Part shown: in pieces, positions 47,928-59,910 of the stretch | How the letters are laid out: each line of letters begins with the position of its first letter | How positions within the stretch are numbered: the first letter of the stretch is position 1 | From: Odobenus rosmarus divergens | Taxonomy: Eukaryota > Chordata > Mammalia > Carnivora > Odobenidae | Assembly (NCBI RefSeq): GCF_000321225.1 | Contig: NW_004450276.1 | Coordinates: forward strand, 5,347,387 to 5,411,386 | Reading direction: 5' to 3' | Length of the DNA stretch: 64,000 nt | The notes under the pieces: model-generated | The model's input: the letters and a program-made list of their open reading frames with translations, nothing else | Told to the model about the DNA's origin: nothing | The model's database searches: none | Position numbers and translations under genes: made by a program

Positions 47928-50455
47928 AATCAAAGGACAAGACAATGCGGGTTAAGAAGGCCTCATACCTGAGTACTTCAAGAGCCTCACTAGATGAATC
48001 TCTCTGGGGACACGAGTAGAGAGCTGAGCGTTATCAGTCGGCCCCCCAGCCCTAGAGCTAAGGAGGGGAAGGACCTAGTGAGGAGAGCTGAGCACATTTA
48101 ATAGCAATTAAAGGTCTGACAGCAATCTTGTTTGAAGGTCAGAAAAGGGAGGCCGGGACAAAACTTGAGGTCTATGAAATCACACGTAGACAAAGGAAAA
48201 AGGAAAAAAAAAAATGCCTCCAAAAGCTCCCTGAAAATTCAAGCCCGCCACTGAAAATGATCCTACACAGGATCCGGAAAAGAACTTAGAAAACAGTTTG
48301 GTACCCTTCATACACCAGAGGCAAGAAGATGCAGGGTAAAGTAATAAATACCAGCAAGAGAAAATAGGTTGAAATGAAGGCAAAGGTATTCGTTATATTA
48401 ATACTCTTTGCTTGCCAAAAAAAAAAAAAAAAGGTAAGAGCAGAAGCCAAAAAAGAGAAGGGGTTTATTGCCAGAGCGTGTGATTTGCAGGCAGGGGAGT
48501 GTCAGGAAGGGCGGGCGCTGGGACGCTGTGGGAAGCGGGGAGGCAGTGTTCTCCCCAAATTCTTTGCCCCAGTCCCTCACCAACAATGGGCATGATCAGT
48601 ACCCTTCGTTTCTGTCACAGTGATAGGAGAAAAGGTGCTGTCTCATTTTCCCATGCATTTCTTCGATTATTAGAGAAGTGGAGCATGGTTTCATGTTCTC
48701 AGTATTTCCATTCAGCCTGTGAGCAGACCGGGAGAGATGCTGAAATCGAGTGGAGGCTGCTGTGTTACTCTACTTTTATAAATAAAATAAAATAAAATAA
48801 AAATAAACAGAGGCTTATATTGAATACATATTTCAAACAAATTCTGAAGTTCATCAGGTTTCTATTAAAGAAGAGCAATATGTATGCATACAAAGGCCAT
48901 TAGCGGTGATAGATCTGCCACCGAGGAAATAAGCACTTGATGGCTAGGTATGATAAAGACCTGTCATTTAGCTCTGAAACAAACCAAAAAAGAAGGGAGA
49001 AGAAAAGAGAATATGGTAAACCTAAAAGAAAATTCATATAATAGGTCATCTTTTCCAGGCTGTCTTTGTTTGATTTGGGAGGGAGGGAGGGGAACACTGT
49101 TTCCTGCAGGGAAAAGAATATATATGTTCACTTAGCTCTAATTATAAGGTATTTTCCTCAAGTTTTACCCCCCAACAAAATAAAAAAAAAGGAATAAGAA
49201 TTACCTGCACCTGTTTTCGGGGTTCGTTTTCCCAGAGGTCAAAACAAAAACAAAACAAATGCCTTTGCAGGGTTAGCTTCTCAAGGGCACGATGAAGAAA
49301 GAATAAAAGTGAGCTATGCTACACGGTATTCCTCTTCCTACAAGGATGCCATGATTCTACACGTATCTTCAAAGAAGATAGTCTTCCAATTAGGCACTGT
49401 GTTTAGCGTATTCTTTTCAGTATTTTTCCCCCAGTTGAGACGATGTCTTCCCTATAAAAACAACACACTACATGTTATTGACCCCGAGTATAACGGAGAG
49501 AGAGATTGTTACCCAGTCAGGACCTCCCGGGGGTTAGAGAGTGCTTCCACTGGGCCCCCAACACTTGGTGGGAAAGGGATAATTCCAACTGGACAAAAGG
49601 ATTTATCCTGATGGAGTAAGTCAAAGGCCATTAGCATTTCCAAATACTCTGCCAAATGGTTCATTATAATCAGAAAGAAACGTCCTTTACTACTTAACAA
49701 CGGATTGACCACCCCGCCTCCCACTGAGGGGTCTGTACATATGCAAACGAACACCCAACCAAACATCTATAAACCCTAACGTCTGCTTTCATTTTTTTTT
49801 AAATGCAGCTTCATTTTCTAACTCTCCACCGCAGAGGTATATAACAAAGCAAATGGCACCAGAGACTTGTTTCCTCCTAGTTCCTCACAGACCACTGATT
49901 TGGTCCACAGGAGACACTCCAAAGCATACAAAACAAACCCGATCTACATCAAAAAAAAAAAAAAAGATTAAAAAAAAAAAACAAGCTATTTCCTGACCAG
50001 AGATAACAGGAATCTCATTCCAGTTCCTGGCTATCTTTTTTATAAAAACTATATATATATTTTTTCATGCCACCCATAGAACAATAAAGAAAGCCAAGTG
50101 GAATTCTTCCATTTCTTCCTCTCAACCTGGGAAGTTATGTTCCTGCCTTTTCCATGTTAATGACTGGTGTCTGATTTAGGAGGCCCTAGATATACAAACT
50201 CATGAGGCCAAGTCTCTGCAAGCAAGACTCGACATCAAACACATCTAGAACTGCGACGTGCACTTTCCAATCGACTCTCAACAGTGGGAATACTTCAGGC
50301 ATCTGTACAACATTTAAAGGCAAAATGCCCACAAAAGGGGAGAGGTAAGAATGAGTAAACCATATTTTTCACATCTGAAAATCGTCCTGTTTTAAAAACT
50401 TGAAACGGTCGGAAATTCAACTGGCCAGAAAGATCTGAATTTTTACTTACTTCAA
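47928..50455. other. No feature recognised
   Basis: About 2.5 kb of ordinary DNA with A runs (48418-48432, 49951-49980). No repeat family or coding signal identified. Confidence 0.55.
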
Positions 50456-50466
50456 AACAACCCAAG

Positions 50467-50538
50467 AAAAAACTAATGATGTAATAATGTATGGTGGTTA
50501 ACATAACAATAAAAAATTATTTAAAAAAAAAAAAAAAA
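50467..50538 (+). mobile_element. Micro-L1: only the last ~70 bp of an L1
   Basis: Starts with aactaatgatgtaataatg and tggtggttaacataacaata, the very end of a carnivore L1 3' UTR, then a long A run. The flanks aacaacccaag and accaacccaag form a short TSD. An extreme 5' truncation. Confidence 0.8.
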
Positions 50539-50899
50539 CCAACCCAAGGAACCCTGGCATTTTTCCCTGGGCTTCCCCCCGCCGCCACCTTCTGCAGCTC
50601 CTCTGTTGGAGTAAGAACTTCTCAGGGGTCCAGGGACCAGTCTTTCAAACCGCCCTTCTCAGAAGAAGCAAAAGATGGTGCTCAGCCGCAAGATGATTTG
50701 CCTCCTCTGCAAAGCACCCCTCACTCACGCTGACCACATGTTAGGACGTGATTATCTGCTCAAATCTGTTTGCTTCTTGAGGGAAGGGATGGTGTCCCGG
50801 ATTCCTTTTCCCCTGACGCATTCCCCAGCGCCCAGTGACACAGACTCTCTCCTTTACCAAGCTCCAGACAGGATCCTCTCAGCTCTTTCTCAACTAGGC

Positions 50900-51310
50900 C
50901 TCAATCGTGGGCATCAGGGACCATTCCACACTGGGCCTCTAGGGCTCCATTGTAGCAAGAATCTTGCTAAGTCAGTTGAGAGAGAATCCCCCACCCTCAG
51001 TATCAGATCCCACATCTTATCCCCAACCCTCCCCGCAGATGATGTCTGCTCACAATGGCCTGCCCTCAGCAATGATCCTGTTCAGTTTTCTTTAGCCATA
51101 ATCCCTCTTTACTCCTGATGTTTCCTTGTTGTAATTTCCATCCACAGCCCCGCACCCTGCTCCTTGGCTATAAATCCCCACTTTTCCTCCTTGTATTCAG
51201 AATCGAGGCCAATTCTTTCCTGAGGTAACCCCTCCACCCCGTCATTGCCGTAGTTCCTGAATGAAATGTGTTTTTACAGCTGTAAACACAGTCTGGCCCC
51301 AGTTTCCTTT
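50900..51310 (+). repeat. Possible ERV LTR
   Basis: Has the pattern of an ERV1 LTR: ggctataaatccccactttt (TATA region) near 51162, then a pyrimidine-rich stretch and cctgaatgaaatgtg near 51256. Boundaries and family unknown. An open stretch of about 147 codons (50675-51118) overlaps it and looks incidental. Confidence 0.35.
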
Positions 51311-51574
51311 GATAATAGCACAGCACCTGGAAAGTAGTCTTCACTCAAAAACTGTGTTAGTTGAATCATGGACGAGACAAGTGTAGGGATGGACAAACGA
51401 AAACAGGAGTGAACCTTCAGCCCAGCCCACCATCAGAGGGTAGGGTAAGCCACAGAGATGAAATGACAGCCCTTGGCGGCGGGGGGGTCTCCCCACCTCT
51501 GTGCACTAGCACAGAATGGTAATTTCTGTCTGCATAAATGGGGAGGGCCGGGGGGAGGGGGAAAAAGTTCTCTT

Positions 51575-51800
51575 CCTCTACTCACCTTAAGGTCCCCGGA
51601 AGGGGCCATGCATATTGGACTGACAAAAGACAGATTAACAACAGAAAAACCTACAACCTCATTTACCATAGTTTTATGTGACATGGGAGCCTTCATAAGG
51701 AAATGACCTGAAGAAGCAGTTAAACCGAGCATTATTATATGAGGTTTGATGAAGAGTAGAAAGTCGTGGAAAAAAAAATGATAAGACAAAAGAGCATGAG
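51575..51800 (-). repeat. LTR fragment, same family as 35679
   Basis: ctgacaaaagacagattaac and the following segment through tgacatgggag match the reverse complement of the polyadenylation end of the LTR at 35679-36238. Truncated at its 5' part. Confidence 0.5.
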
Positions 51801-51878
51801 CTAAAAGTAGTAAACTGGGGAAACTTAGGAAGGCGGGTTCACTCGGATTCCTCTGGGCCTCCCTCCATCCACAGAGAT

Positions 51879-53832
51879 AAGGATGTTCCTTTCCAGAAAT
51901 TGAGAAACGATTCCATTTACAATAGCACCAAAAACCATAAGATACCTCAGAATAAACCTAACCAAAGAAGTAAAGGATCTATACTCTAGGAACTACAGAA
52001 CACTCATGAAAGAAACTGAAGAAGACACAAAAAGATGGAAAAACATTCCATGCTCATGGATCGGAAGAATAAACATTGTTAAAATGTCTACACTACCCAG
52101 AGCAGTTTATACCTTCAATGCCATCCCGATCAAAATTCCAATATTTTTCAAGGTGCTGGAACAAACAATCCTAAAATTTGTATGGAATCAGAAAAGACCC
52201 TGAATATCCAAGGAAATGTTGAAAAAGAAAAACAAAGCTGGGGGCATCACGTTGCCCGATTTCAAGCTGTATTACAAAGCAGTGATCACCAAGACAGCAT
52301 GGTACTGGCACAAAAAACAGACATATAGACCAATGGAACAGAATAGAGAACCCAGATATGGACCCTCAACTCTATGGTTAAATAAATTGGGCCAAAGCAG
52401 GAAAAAATATGCAATGGAAAAAAGACAGTCTCTTCAATAAATGGTGCTGGGAAAATTGGACAGCCACATGCAGAAGAATGAAACTCGACCATTCTCTAAC
52501 ACCCTACAAAAAGATGAACTCAAAATGGATGAAAGACCTCAATGTGAGACAGGAATCCATCAAAATCCTAGAGGAGAACATAGGCAGTAACTTCTTTGAC
52601 AGCGGCCACAGCAACTTCTTTGAAGATGCATATCCAAAGGCTAGTGAAACAAAAGCAAAAATGAACTTTTGGGACTTGACCAAGATAAAAATCTTCTGCA
52701 CAACAAAGGAAACAGTCAACAAAACAAAGAGGCAACCCACAGAATGGGACAAGATATTTGCAAATGACACTACAGATAAGGGCTGGTATCCATGATCTAT
52801 AAAGAACTTCCCAAACTCAACACCCAAAACACAAATAATCAAGTCAAAAAATGGGCAGAAGACACGAACAGACACTTCTCCAAAGAAGACATACAAATGG
52901 CTAACAGACACATGAAAAAATGTTCATCATCATTAGCCATCAGGGAAATTCAAATCAAAACCACACTGAGATACTACCTTACATCAGTTAGAATGGCAAA
53001 CATTGACAAGGCAAGAAACAACAAATGTTGGAGAGGTTGTGGAGAAAGGGGAACCCTCTTACACTGTTGGTGGGAATGCAAGTTGGTACAGCCGCTTTGG
53101 AAAACAGTGTGGAAGTGCCTCAGAAAATTAAAAATAGAGCTACCCTATGACCCAGCAATTGCACTCCTGGGTATTTATCCCAAAGACACAGATGTAGTGA
53201 AAAGAAGGGCCATATGTCCCCCACTGTTTATAGCAGCAATGTCTGCAATAGCCAAACTGTGGAAAGAGCCAAGATGCCCTTCAACAGATGAATGGATAAA
53301 GATGTGGTCCATATATACAATGGAATATTACTCAGCCATCAGAGAGGATGAATACCCAACTTTTACATCAACATGGATGAGACTGGAGGAGATTATGCTA
53401 AGTGAAATAAGTCAAGCGGAGAAAGTCAATTATCATATGGTTTCACTTATTTGTGGAACATAAGGAATAACATGGAGGACATTAGGAGAAGGAAGGGAAA
53501 AATGAAGGGGGTGAAATCGGAGGGGGAGATGAACCATGAGAGACTATGGACTCTGAGAAACAAACTGAGGGTTTTAGAGAGGAGGGGGTGGGGGGGATGG
53601 GTTGGCCCAGTGATGGGTATTAAGGAGGGCATGTACTGCATGGAGCACTGGGGGTTATATGAAAACAATGAATCGCGGATCACTACATCAAAAACTAATG
53701 ATGTATTGTATGGTGACTAACATAACATAATAAAATAAAATTAAAAAAAAACACTGAGTGTGCGAAAAAAATTTTTAAATAAAACACTGAGTGTACACTT
53801 AAAAAAATAAAATAAAAAGGATGCTCCCTTCC
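51879..53832 (+). mobile_element. 5'-truncated L1 (ORF2 C-terminal half + 3' UTR) with extended tail
   Basis: L1 retrotransposon fragment starting inside ORF2 at about 51895 and ending in an A-rich tail at about 53816. It is flanked by a 16-bp TSD with two mismatches (aaggatgttcctttcc at 51879-51894, aaggatgctcccttcc at 53817-53832). ORF2 runs to a TAA at 53461-53463. The 3' UTR (53464-53740) has the purine-rich tract and the usual carnivore L1 ending before AATAAA. Unusually, the first A tail (about 53742-53750) is followed by about 65 bp in which acactgagtgt occurs twice, each copy followed by A-rich DNA, before the TSD. This looks like a read-through (3' transduced) tail. Confidence 0.93.
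51896..53463 (+). pseudogene. L1 ORF2 (reverse transcriptase C-terminal part), inactivated
   Basis: C-terminal portion of the L1 ORF2 protein, downstream of the endonuclease and the RT catalytic core, which are missing through 5' truncation. Readable landmarks are the segment ending KFVWNQKRP, then [28 protein letters not shown], the cysteine/histidine cluster [19 protein letters not shown] (about 53024-53080), and a C-terminus ending SLICGT. Breaks: an in-frame TGA at 52201-52203 where related copies have CGA (CpG decay); an apparent extra A in the A run at 52312-52317 that shifts the frame; a compensating one-base loss near 52780-52782 that restores it. The last 223 codons (52792-53463) are open. 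Non-functional relic. Confidence 0.92.
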
Positions 53833-54330
53833 TCTGAATGTAGGGATGGGTCTCATCACCTACATGAGGGTCTCATCACCTGCTTCAAGGAGCAGGGGCC
53901 AACAGAGTCCTTCCTGCACCTGTATCTCCCAAACTCCTTCAACCCAAATATTCAGTATGCCAACATACCACATGTTGGGGTAGCCTGCCTGGAAGCCTAT
54001 CAGCCTTAACCCCAAATAGCAAGGAGATGGGGACTATGGTATAAAGAAGTATCTGAGCTAAGAGTCTTGCCTGGTGAGAAGAAAAAGGGAGGGGGAGAAT
54101 GTACAGCAGAGGAGACACCTCCCAGAGGCTAATGAAGACCATCAGGAAGGAGTGAGGCCTGGTTCCTGGGTGAGGGTTGAAGTGAGCCCGTCTTCCTGTG
54201 TTCTGGAGGCTTTCATGGGACCGATGACTCCAGAGGAGGACCAACTGTGTGCCTTGGGCACCAGCTAAGCAGTGGCACTAAAGAGAGACAGAGAGAGAGG
54301 ATCTCAAAATTGAAGGTTCATTGTGAAAAT
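53833..54330. other. No feature recognised
   Basis: Ordinary DNA between an L1 and a SINE; purine-rich near 54280-54300. Confidence 0.6.
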
Positions 54331-54342
54331 TAAATTATTCTT

Positions 54343-54563
54343 GGGCGCCTGGGTGGCTCAGTTGGTTAAGCGACTGCCTTCGGCTCAGGTCATGATCCTG
54401 GAGTCCCGGGATCGAGTCCCGCATTGGGCTCCCTGCTCAGCAGGGAGTCTGCTTCTCCCTCTGACCCTCTCCCCTCTCATGCTCTCTCTCTCTCTCTCTC
54501 TCTCATTCTCTCAAATAAATAAATAAAATTTAAAAAAAATAAAAAAATAAAAAATAAAAAAAA
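54343..54563 (+). mobile_element. Can-SINE, GCGACTGCC subfamily
   Basis: Full-length with a long interrupted A-rich tail. TSD taaattattctt (54331-54342, 54564-54575). Confidence 0.95.
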
Positions 54564-54837
54564 TAAATTATTCTTATTTGATTGTTTTTTCTTTGTTTTT
54601 ATAACACATGAGATGTCATCGTCTCTGCGGGGTCTGGGCCTCTAAAGACCATAATCCACTCTTTGATTACCCATACACGCAGAAACAATATCACTATAGA
54701 GAGATATAGACTCTTTTATAGAAGAGTCCATATATACAATGGACTCTTTTGTGAGCAGCTTATGAAAACTGTCTCCTTATTTCCTAGTGGCACTTTGGAC
54801 ACTCGTGAGTACGCGTATGATTAAAGACTTGAGCTGA

Positions 54838-55045
54838 GGGCGCCTGGGTGGCTCAGTTGGTTAAGCGAGTGCCTTCGGCTCAGGTCATGATCCTGGAGTC
54901 CCAGGATCGAGTCCCACATCGGGCTCCCTGCTCAGCAGGGAGTCTGCTTCTACCTCTGACGCTCTTCCCTCTCACGCTCTCTATCTCTCATTCTCTCTCT
55001 CAAATAAATAAGTAAAAATCTTTAGTAAAAAAAATAAATAAAAAT
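54838..55045 (+). mobile_element. Can-SINE, GCGACTGCC-like (GCGAGTGCC)
   Basis: Full-length. Perfect 15-bp TSD aaagacttgagctga (54823-54837, 55046-55060). Confidence 0.97.
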
Positions 55046-55080
55046 AAAGACTTGAGCTGAGTCCTTGCATAATTAGCTCT

Positions 55081-55104
55081 GTGTGTGTGTGTGTGTGTGT
55101 GTGT
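55081..55104. repeat. (GT)n microsatellite
   Basis: Twelve GT units, 20 bp downstream of the TSD of the SINE at 54838. Confidence 0.95.
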
Positions 55105-55854
55105 CCCTGTAAACGTTTGTAGAGACATGCGTACGCAAGAAGTGGGTAAGGATCCCAAATGCTATCCAAATCTCCAAAATGTTGGCTCAGAAGTGAGACA
55201 GATTGAAACAATCTATAAAAAGAACAAGAAACAGAAAGGAAATTGAGTCTGAAAAAGAAAAAGGCCAACATCTTATTGAAGAAGTGCAAAGGCCAAAAAT
55301 TGAAACTACGTGTTTATCACAAGTTATAACTATTCGCTAAGCTGCTCTGACGTTTAAAAACTTACCAACTCCATAACATGGTTTAAAACAGTGTTTACCA
55401 ACCCTGAGCGGGTTTAGACATTCATTATTCACATGTGAAAGAAGTTTAAGGCAGGCTGCACAAAAAACTTCCTGAAGAACGGAACGAATTTCTAGGGTAT
55501 AGACATAATTTGTGATATTTTCATTAACCTAAGCTATTATAAAATAGTGCATTACCTTGTAGAAAGAAGCAAAATTTCAGAGAAATGATTACCAAATTTA
55601 TCACTTCTTGTTAATAGGAAGAAGTTAATTCTAATTTCTGAAGAGAAGTATGGAAAACCTTTCATTTTGATTGACTTTGCCAATATAAAAGTGAAGAAAT
55701 ATAATGTGACGTTTTAAATCTCATAGACAAGTTTAGCATGAAACGTTACAGTGAAGTGAAAGAGGTATGTAGATTTGGCCTGACCGTCCCCTGGAACCTG
55801 TTTACTGGAAGATTGGATGTTTTGCAAATCTCCTGCATTTGTATAATGGTTTAC
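55105..55854. other. No feature recognised
   Basis: AT-rich single-copy-looking DNA. Confidence 0.6.
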
Positions 55855-56010
55855 CCTTTCTCAAAGGGCTTTCACCTTCCTGATCCTTGTTGATCCCCAT
55901 CACAACTTTGTACAGTGTGTGAATATGAAGTGTGAGGAAAGTGAGCTACAGAGAGGTTGTGTAGCTTACTCAAAGTGCCACGGTCAGTGACTTGAGCCCC
56001 ACTCAAGTAA
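55855..56010 (-). repeat. MIR element
   Basis: gaaagtgagctacagagagg, cttactcaaagtgcc and gacttgagccccactc. Diverged. Confidence 0.6.
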
Positions 56011-56399
56011 TTCCTATTTTCCTTCCACCAGTCACTAATGCCCCTCCAAATTAACACAGAGTATCTGCACGTGCATTCCAAGAGCTATGGAGACATCCAC
56101 TGTATTATGTGCGCGTGAGACTTTAAGTGGAACAATCCCTGCTGGGGAGGAGAACACCACCATGGCCGCCACGGCTGTGTGAGTTCATTCCGACCAACTG
56201 GTGCCCCAGCCATGATAAACATCATCTGTGATGACATGTGTAGAGGAAAAGACCCTGATGGCGGTCAGGAAAGTTGAATTCTACTCCTTGTTCTTATCAA
56301 GAATACTGCAGCAATCACCACTAACCCTGCCCGAGTGCTTACTATGAATGAGGCATCTTGCTAAGCGTGTTATGTGGAGAATCTCTCAAAGCTTGTCTC

Positions 56400-56500
56400 C
56401 AAACTCATCCAGTTATGCACATTAAATATGTACAGTTTTTTATGCCAATCACATCTCAATAAAGTGGCTTAAAAACAATAAAATAAAATTTGAAAACAAC
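56400..56500 (+). mobile_element. Old L1 3' end fragment
   Basis: gcacattaaatatgtacag followed by ttttatgccaatcacatctc and caataaagtggcttaaaaa, which resembles L1MB/L1MC-type 3' termini. Diverged; no TSD seen. Confidence 0.6.
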
Positions 56501-56570
56501 ACACACAAAAAGATTCACAGTAGAATTTTTTAAAGGATTTATCATCTAGTCAACTGAACATGGCATTCAG

Positions 56571-56750
56571 ATTTTTTTTAAAGATTTTATTTATTTATTC
56601 GACAGAGGGAACACAAGCAGGGGGAGTGGGAGAGGGAGAAGCAGGCTTCCCACGGAGCGGGGAGTTCGATGCGGGTCTCAATCCCAAGACCCTGCGATCA
56701 TGACTTGAGCCCAAGGCAGATGCTTAATGACTGAGCCACCCAGGCGCCCC
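56571..56750 (-). mobile_element. Can-SINE with shortened body
   Basis: Reverse copy from aaagattttatttatttatt to gccacccaggcgcccc; part of the GA-rich body is missing after gacagagggaacac. Confidence 0.93.
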
Positions 56751-57923
56751 AAACCTTTCCTACTTCTTAAAGAGATTCTTCGTTGCCCTAATTCTATGCA
56801 GGGAAGGCTTCTGGTCTCTCCGGTGGTTTTCATTAGCACATCAACAATTATTTTACTTCAGTGACATATTTTGTGGTGATAGTTCATCAATAGATTAAGG
56901 AAACATTGCAATCTAACACATTCCTGTAAATAATCAGGACAAAATTAATGGTTCTATTTAATGAAAGCCATCTGTTTGTTAAAGCAGCTTGCACGCTTTC
57001 CTCATTTCATTTCAGATTCCAATAAATTGTGCATGCCTTGAAGCACACTTGAGCCAGGCTGAGCAAATGTAATTCTTTGAGAGTAATATTCACCCCTTTG
57101 AGAACACTAACCAATTGCCGCATGGTCTAGAGCTGCAAAAGGGCAAGGATAGTAAACTGACAGTCTATTTTGTTGACTTGATGGCCACCAACAGGTCTGG
57201 TTTTTTTTGTCTCCTTGGCTTAAATGAATTGACGAGTGCTTTGCTGGTGTGCGGGCATTATCACAGGATGATGGAGCAGACAGCCAAATTCACTGGTCTT
57301 TTGGGTCATATTTTACCCTTGTCTCCAAAGCATAACGAGTCATCCACCATAAAAATTACCTCGTTGTCTAAAGAGAAATAGACAGTTCCTGGCTTGGTGA
57401 ACTTTTAACCTAATAATTGCAGTAAAATACAAGTTGGAGGCAGAAGAAAGTCTGCATTCCAACTTTTGAGGACATTCCTCCTAAGTGAGTGTATGCACTC
57501 AAACAGTCTAGAAGGACATGTTAAAAAACATTAACAATGCCTATCACTGGAAGCAAGATTAAATGACTTCTATTTCCTTTTAAAATTGTTCATTATTTGT
57601 ATTTTCAAATTATTGTTCATAATCTTTTATTGCCATCTCAAAAATAGAGGGCAAAACTTTTTATTATTAGCCACAATTATGTCATTTCCTGACTAACATT
57701 TTGGTGGCAAATTTACAAGCATGGCAGCGAATAAGAGATTACAATTCATATTATTTTTATTTGAAGATTTATACCTTTACCCCCAGTCTGAAACAAGGGC
57801 ATCCAGGGCTTTTCTTGAGGAAACTTTTTTGTACACAGTCATACTAGTGATGAAATCTCATTCAGCTAATCTTTCCATCATAGAATGGCAAAAAAAAAAA
57901 AAAACACAAGAAATTCTGGTTTT
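56751..57923. other. No feature recognised
   Basis: AT-rich DNA; open frames up to 88 codons without known domains. Confidence 0.6.
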
Positions 57924-57938
57924 AAAATAGATGTTTCT

Positions 57939-58035
57939 GCATATATGGAATTGCTGAATCACTATGTTGTATATCTGAAACTAACATAACACTCTATGTT
58001 AACTACACTAGAATTAAAATAAAATTAAAACAAAT
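57939..58035 (+). mobile_element. Micro-L1: ~95-bp L1 3' terminus
   Basis: Contains the L1 ending tatatctgaaactaacataa and an AATAAAAT-type A-rich tail. The 15-bp TSD is aaaatagatgtttct (57924-57938) and aaaatagatgcttct (58036-58050), with one mismatch. Confidence 0.85.
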
Positions 58036-58050
58036 AAAATAGATGCTTCT

Positions 58051-58485
58051 TACAGAGAAAACAATTTATCTGGAGGTCATCACTTATCAAGCAACCTTAG
58101 CTAACCAGAGTATAGCCAAGTATCCTGACAATCCAAAAAGGACTTTGACCAGTCTAAAAAATAGAAGATAAAATATCTTGCTCAAAAGAGAACCACTCAG
58201 GCCTTACTATCAATCAGTTTTTTCTTGCTTTAGATAGATGGAATGGAGTCCCAGCAGTCAGAGAGAAAACTGGGTCCATTTCTAATGGACTCATTCACCA
58301 GTGTCGGGGAAGGTATTTTGGGTCCTCCATGGTCCTAAGGGTTTTTTGAGGTCACCAGCAGCCATCAGAGTAAGACCCCTCAGCTACAGGGGAGTAGGAA
58401 CCCCGTTAGTGCTCAGGGAGGGGAAGGTCATGCATAGGCTCTGATGAACATGAGGGTTGGGTGACAATGCATGGCACTCCGTTTA
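58051..58485. other. No feature recognised
   Basis: Ordinary DNA between a micro-L1 and a SINE. Confidence 0.6.
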
Positions 58486-58501
58486 AAAAGTGCCAGCGCT
58501 T

Positions 58502-58681
58502 GGGGTCCTGGGTGGCACAGTCAGTTAAGTGGCTGACTCTTGGTTTCGGCTCAGAGTCATGGGATCAAGCCCCGCGTCAGGCTCCATGCAGAGTCCACTT
58601 GAGACTCTCTCTCTCCCTCTCCCTCTGCCCCTCCCCACCACTCTCTCTCTTTCTAAAATAAATAAATAAATCTTTTAAAAA
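58502..58681 (+). mobile_element. Can-SINE, GCTGACTCTTGGTTTC type
   Basis: Lacks about 20 bp around the ATGATCTC segment. aaaaagtgccagc is repeated at both ends. Confidence 0.92.
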
Positions 58682-58857
58682 AAAAAGTGCCAGCTCTCTA
58701 GAGACAGCAGAGTCAAACAGAGGAACAACTAAACCAAAATCTTTACCATTTACTCTATGTGAAATGAAGGTAACTCGAGGCAGTGGTTTGGGGTATACCA
58801 CACCCACCAGGGAGGCTGCCGGGAAAGAAGCATTTTCCTCTCTTCCTCTTTCAGTTA

Positions 58858-59275
58858 CCTTTGCTCCCATAACAAATCATTCCAAAACTTAGTGACCTCA
58901 AACAACAAATCATTTATTTGTTCACGGTCTTGCAATCTAAGCTGGGATCAGCTGGGCCGTTTTTCTCCTGGTCTCAGCCAGGGTGACCTGGGAGTTGTAG
59001 TTGGCTGATGGCTTAGCCGGGGGCTGTCTGGCCCTGACTGGTCTGGGACGTTCTCGCTCACAGGGCTGGGGCTTCAGCTGGGACAGCTCCGCCTCTGTCT
59101 CCATGGAGTCTCTCATCCTCCAAGAGGCCAGCCCAGGTTTGTTCATAAGGCAGCGGTGCTTCCAAGACAGCAAAAGTAAAGCTGCAAGACCCATTCCAGC
59201 CTAGCCTCAGAGACCACACAATGTCCCTTCCACCCCATTCTGTTAGTCAAAGCAAGTCACAAAGCTGCCTGGATA
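58858..59275 (-). repeat. Old interspersed repeat, MaLR/MLT1-like
   Basis: The start cccataacaaatcattccaa and aaacttagtgacctcaaaca, then a GC-rich centre and tagcctcagagaccacacaa, recall mammalian MLT1-like repeats in reverse. Family not certain. Confidence 0.45.
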
Positions 59276-59507
59276 CAAGCGATGGAGTGGTAGATTCTAC
59301 TCTTTTCTTTTTTTTTTTTTAAGATTTTATTTATTTATTTATTTGAGAGAGGGAGAGATTGCTCACACGGGCGAGTGGAAAGAGGGGCAGAGGGGGAGGG
59401 AAAGAGAGAATCTCAAGCTGACTCCACACTGAGCACAGAGCCCAACGCAGGACTCGATCTCATGACCCTGAGATCATGACATGAGCTGAAATCAAGAGTC
59501 GGACACT

Positions 59508-59910
59508 GGGGCGCCTGCGTAGCTCAGTCATTAAGTGCCTGCCTTCGGCTCAGGTCATGATCCCAGAGTCCTGAGATCGAGAACCGCGTCGGGCTCCCTG
59601 CTCCTCGGGAAGCCTGCTTCTCCCTCTCCCACTCCCCCTGCTTGTGTTTCCTCTCTTGCTGTGTCTCTCTCTGTCGATTAAATAAATAAAAAAAATTTTT
59701 TTAAAGATTTTATTTATTTATTTATTCATGAGAGACAGAGAGAGAGAGAGAGAGAGGCAGAGGGAGAAGCAGGCTCCCAAGGAGCAGGGAGCCTGATGCG
59801 GGACTCGATCCCAGGACCCCGGGATCATGACCTGAGCCGAAGGCAGACGCTTAACCATCTGAGCCACCCAGGCGCCCCTAAATAAATAAAATCTTTAAAA
59901 AAAAAAAAAA
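59508..59910 (+). mobile_element. Middle SINE of the nest
   Basis: Forward SINE split into 59508-59691 and 59892-59910 (tail). TSD agagtcggacact/agagtcagacagt (59495-59507, 59911-59923), 11/13. Confidence 0.92.
59692..59878 (-). mobile_element. Innermost SINE of the nest
   Basis: Reverse full-length copy inserted in the A-rich tail of the middle SINE. taaataaataaaa is duplicated (59679-59691, 59879-59891). Closest to consensus of the three. Confidence 0.93.

Noticed and set aside
50675..51118. 147-codon plus-strand open frame as a gene
   Set aside because: It overlaps a probable LTR and has no recognisable domain.
52792..53463. 223-codon open frame as a host gene
   Set aside because: It is the C-terminal end of L1 ORF2, with L1 3' UTR and TSD around it.
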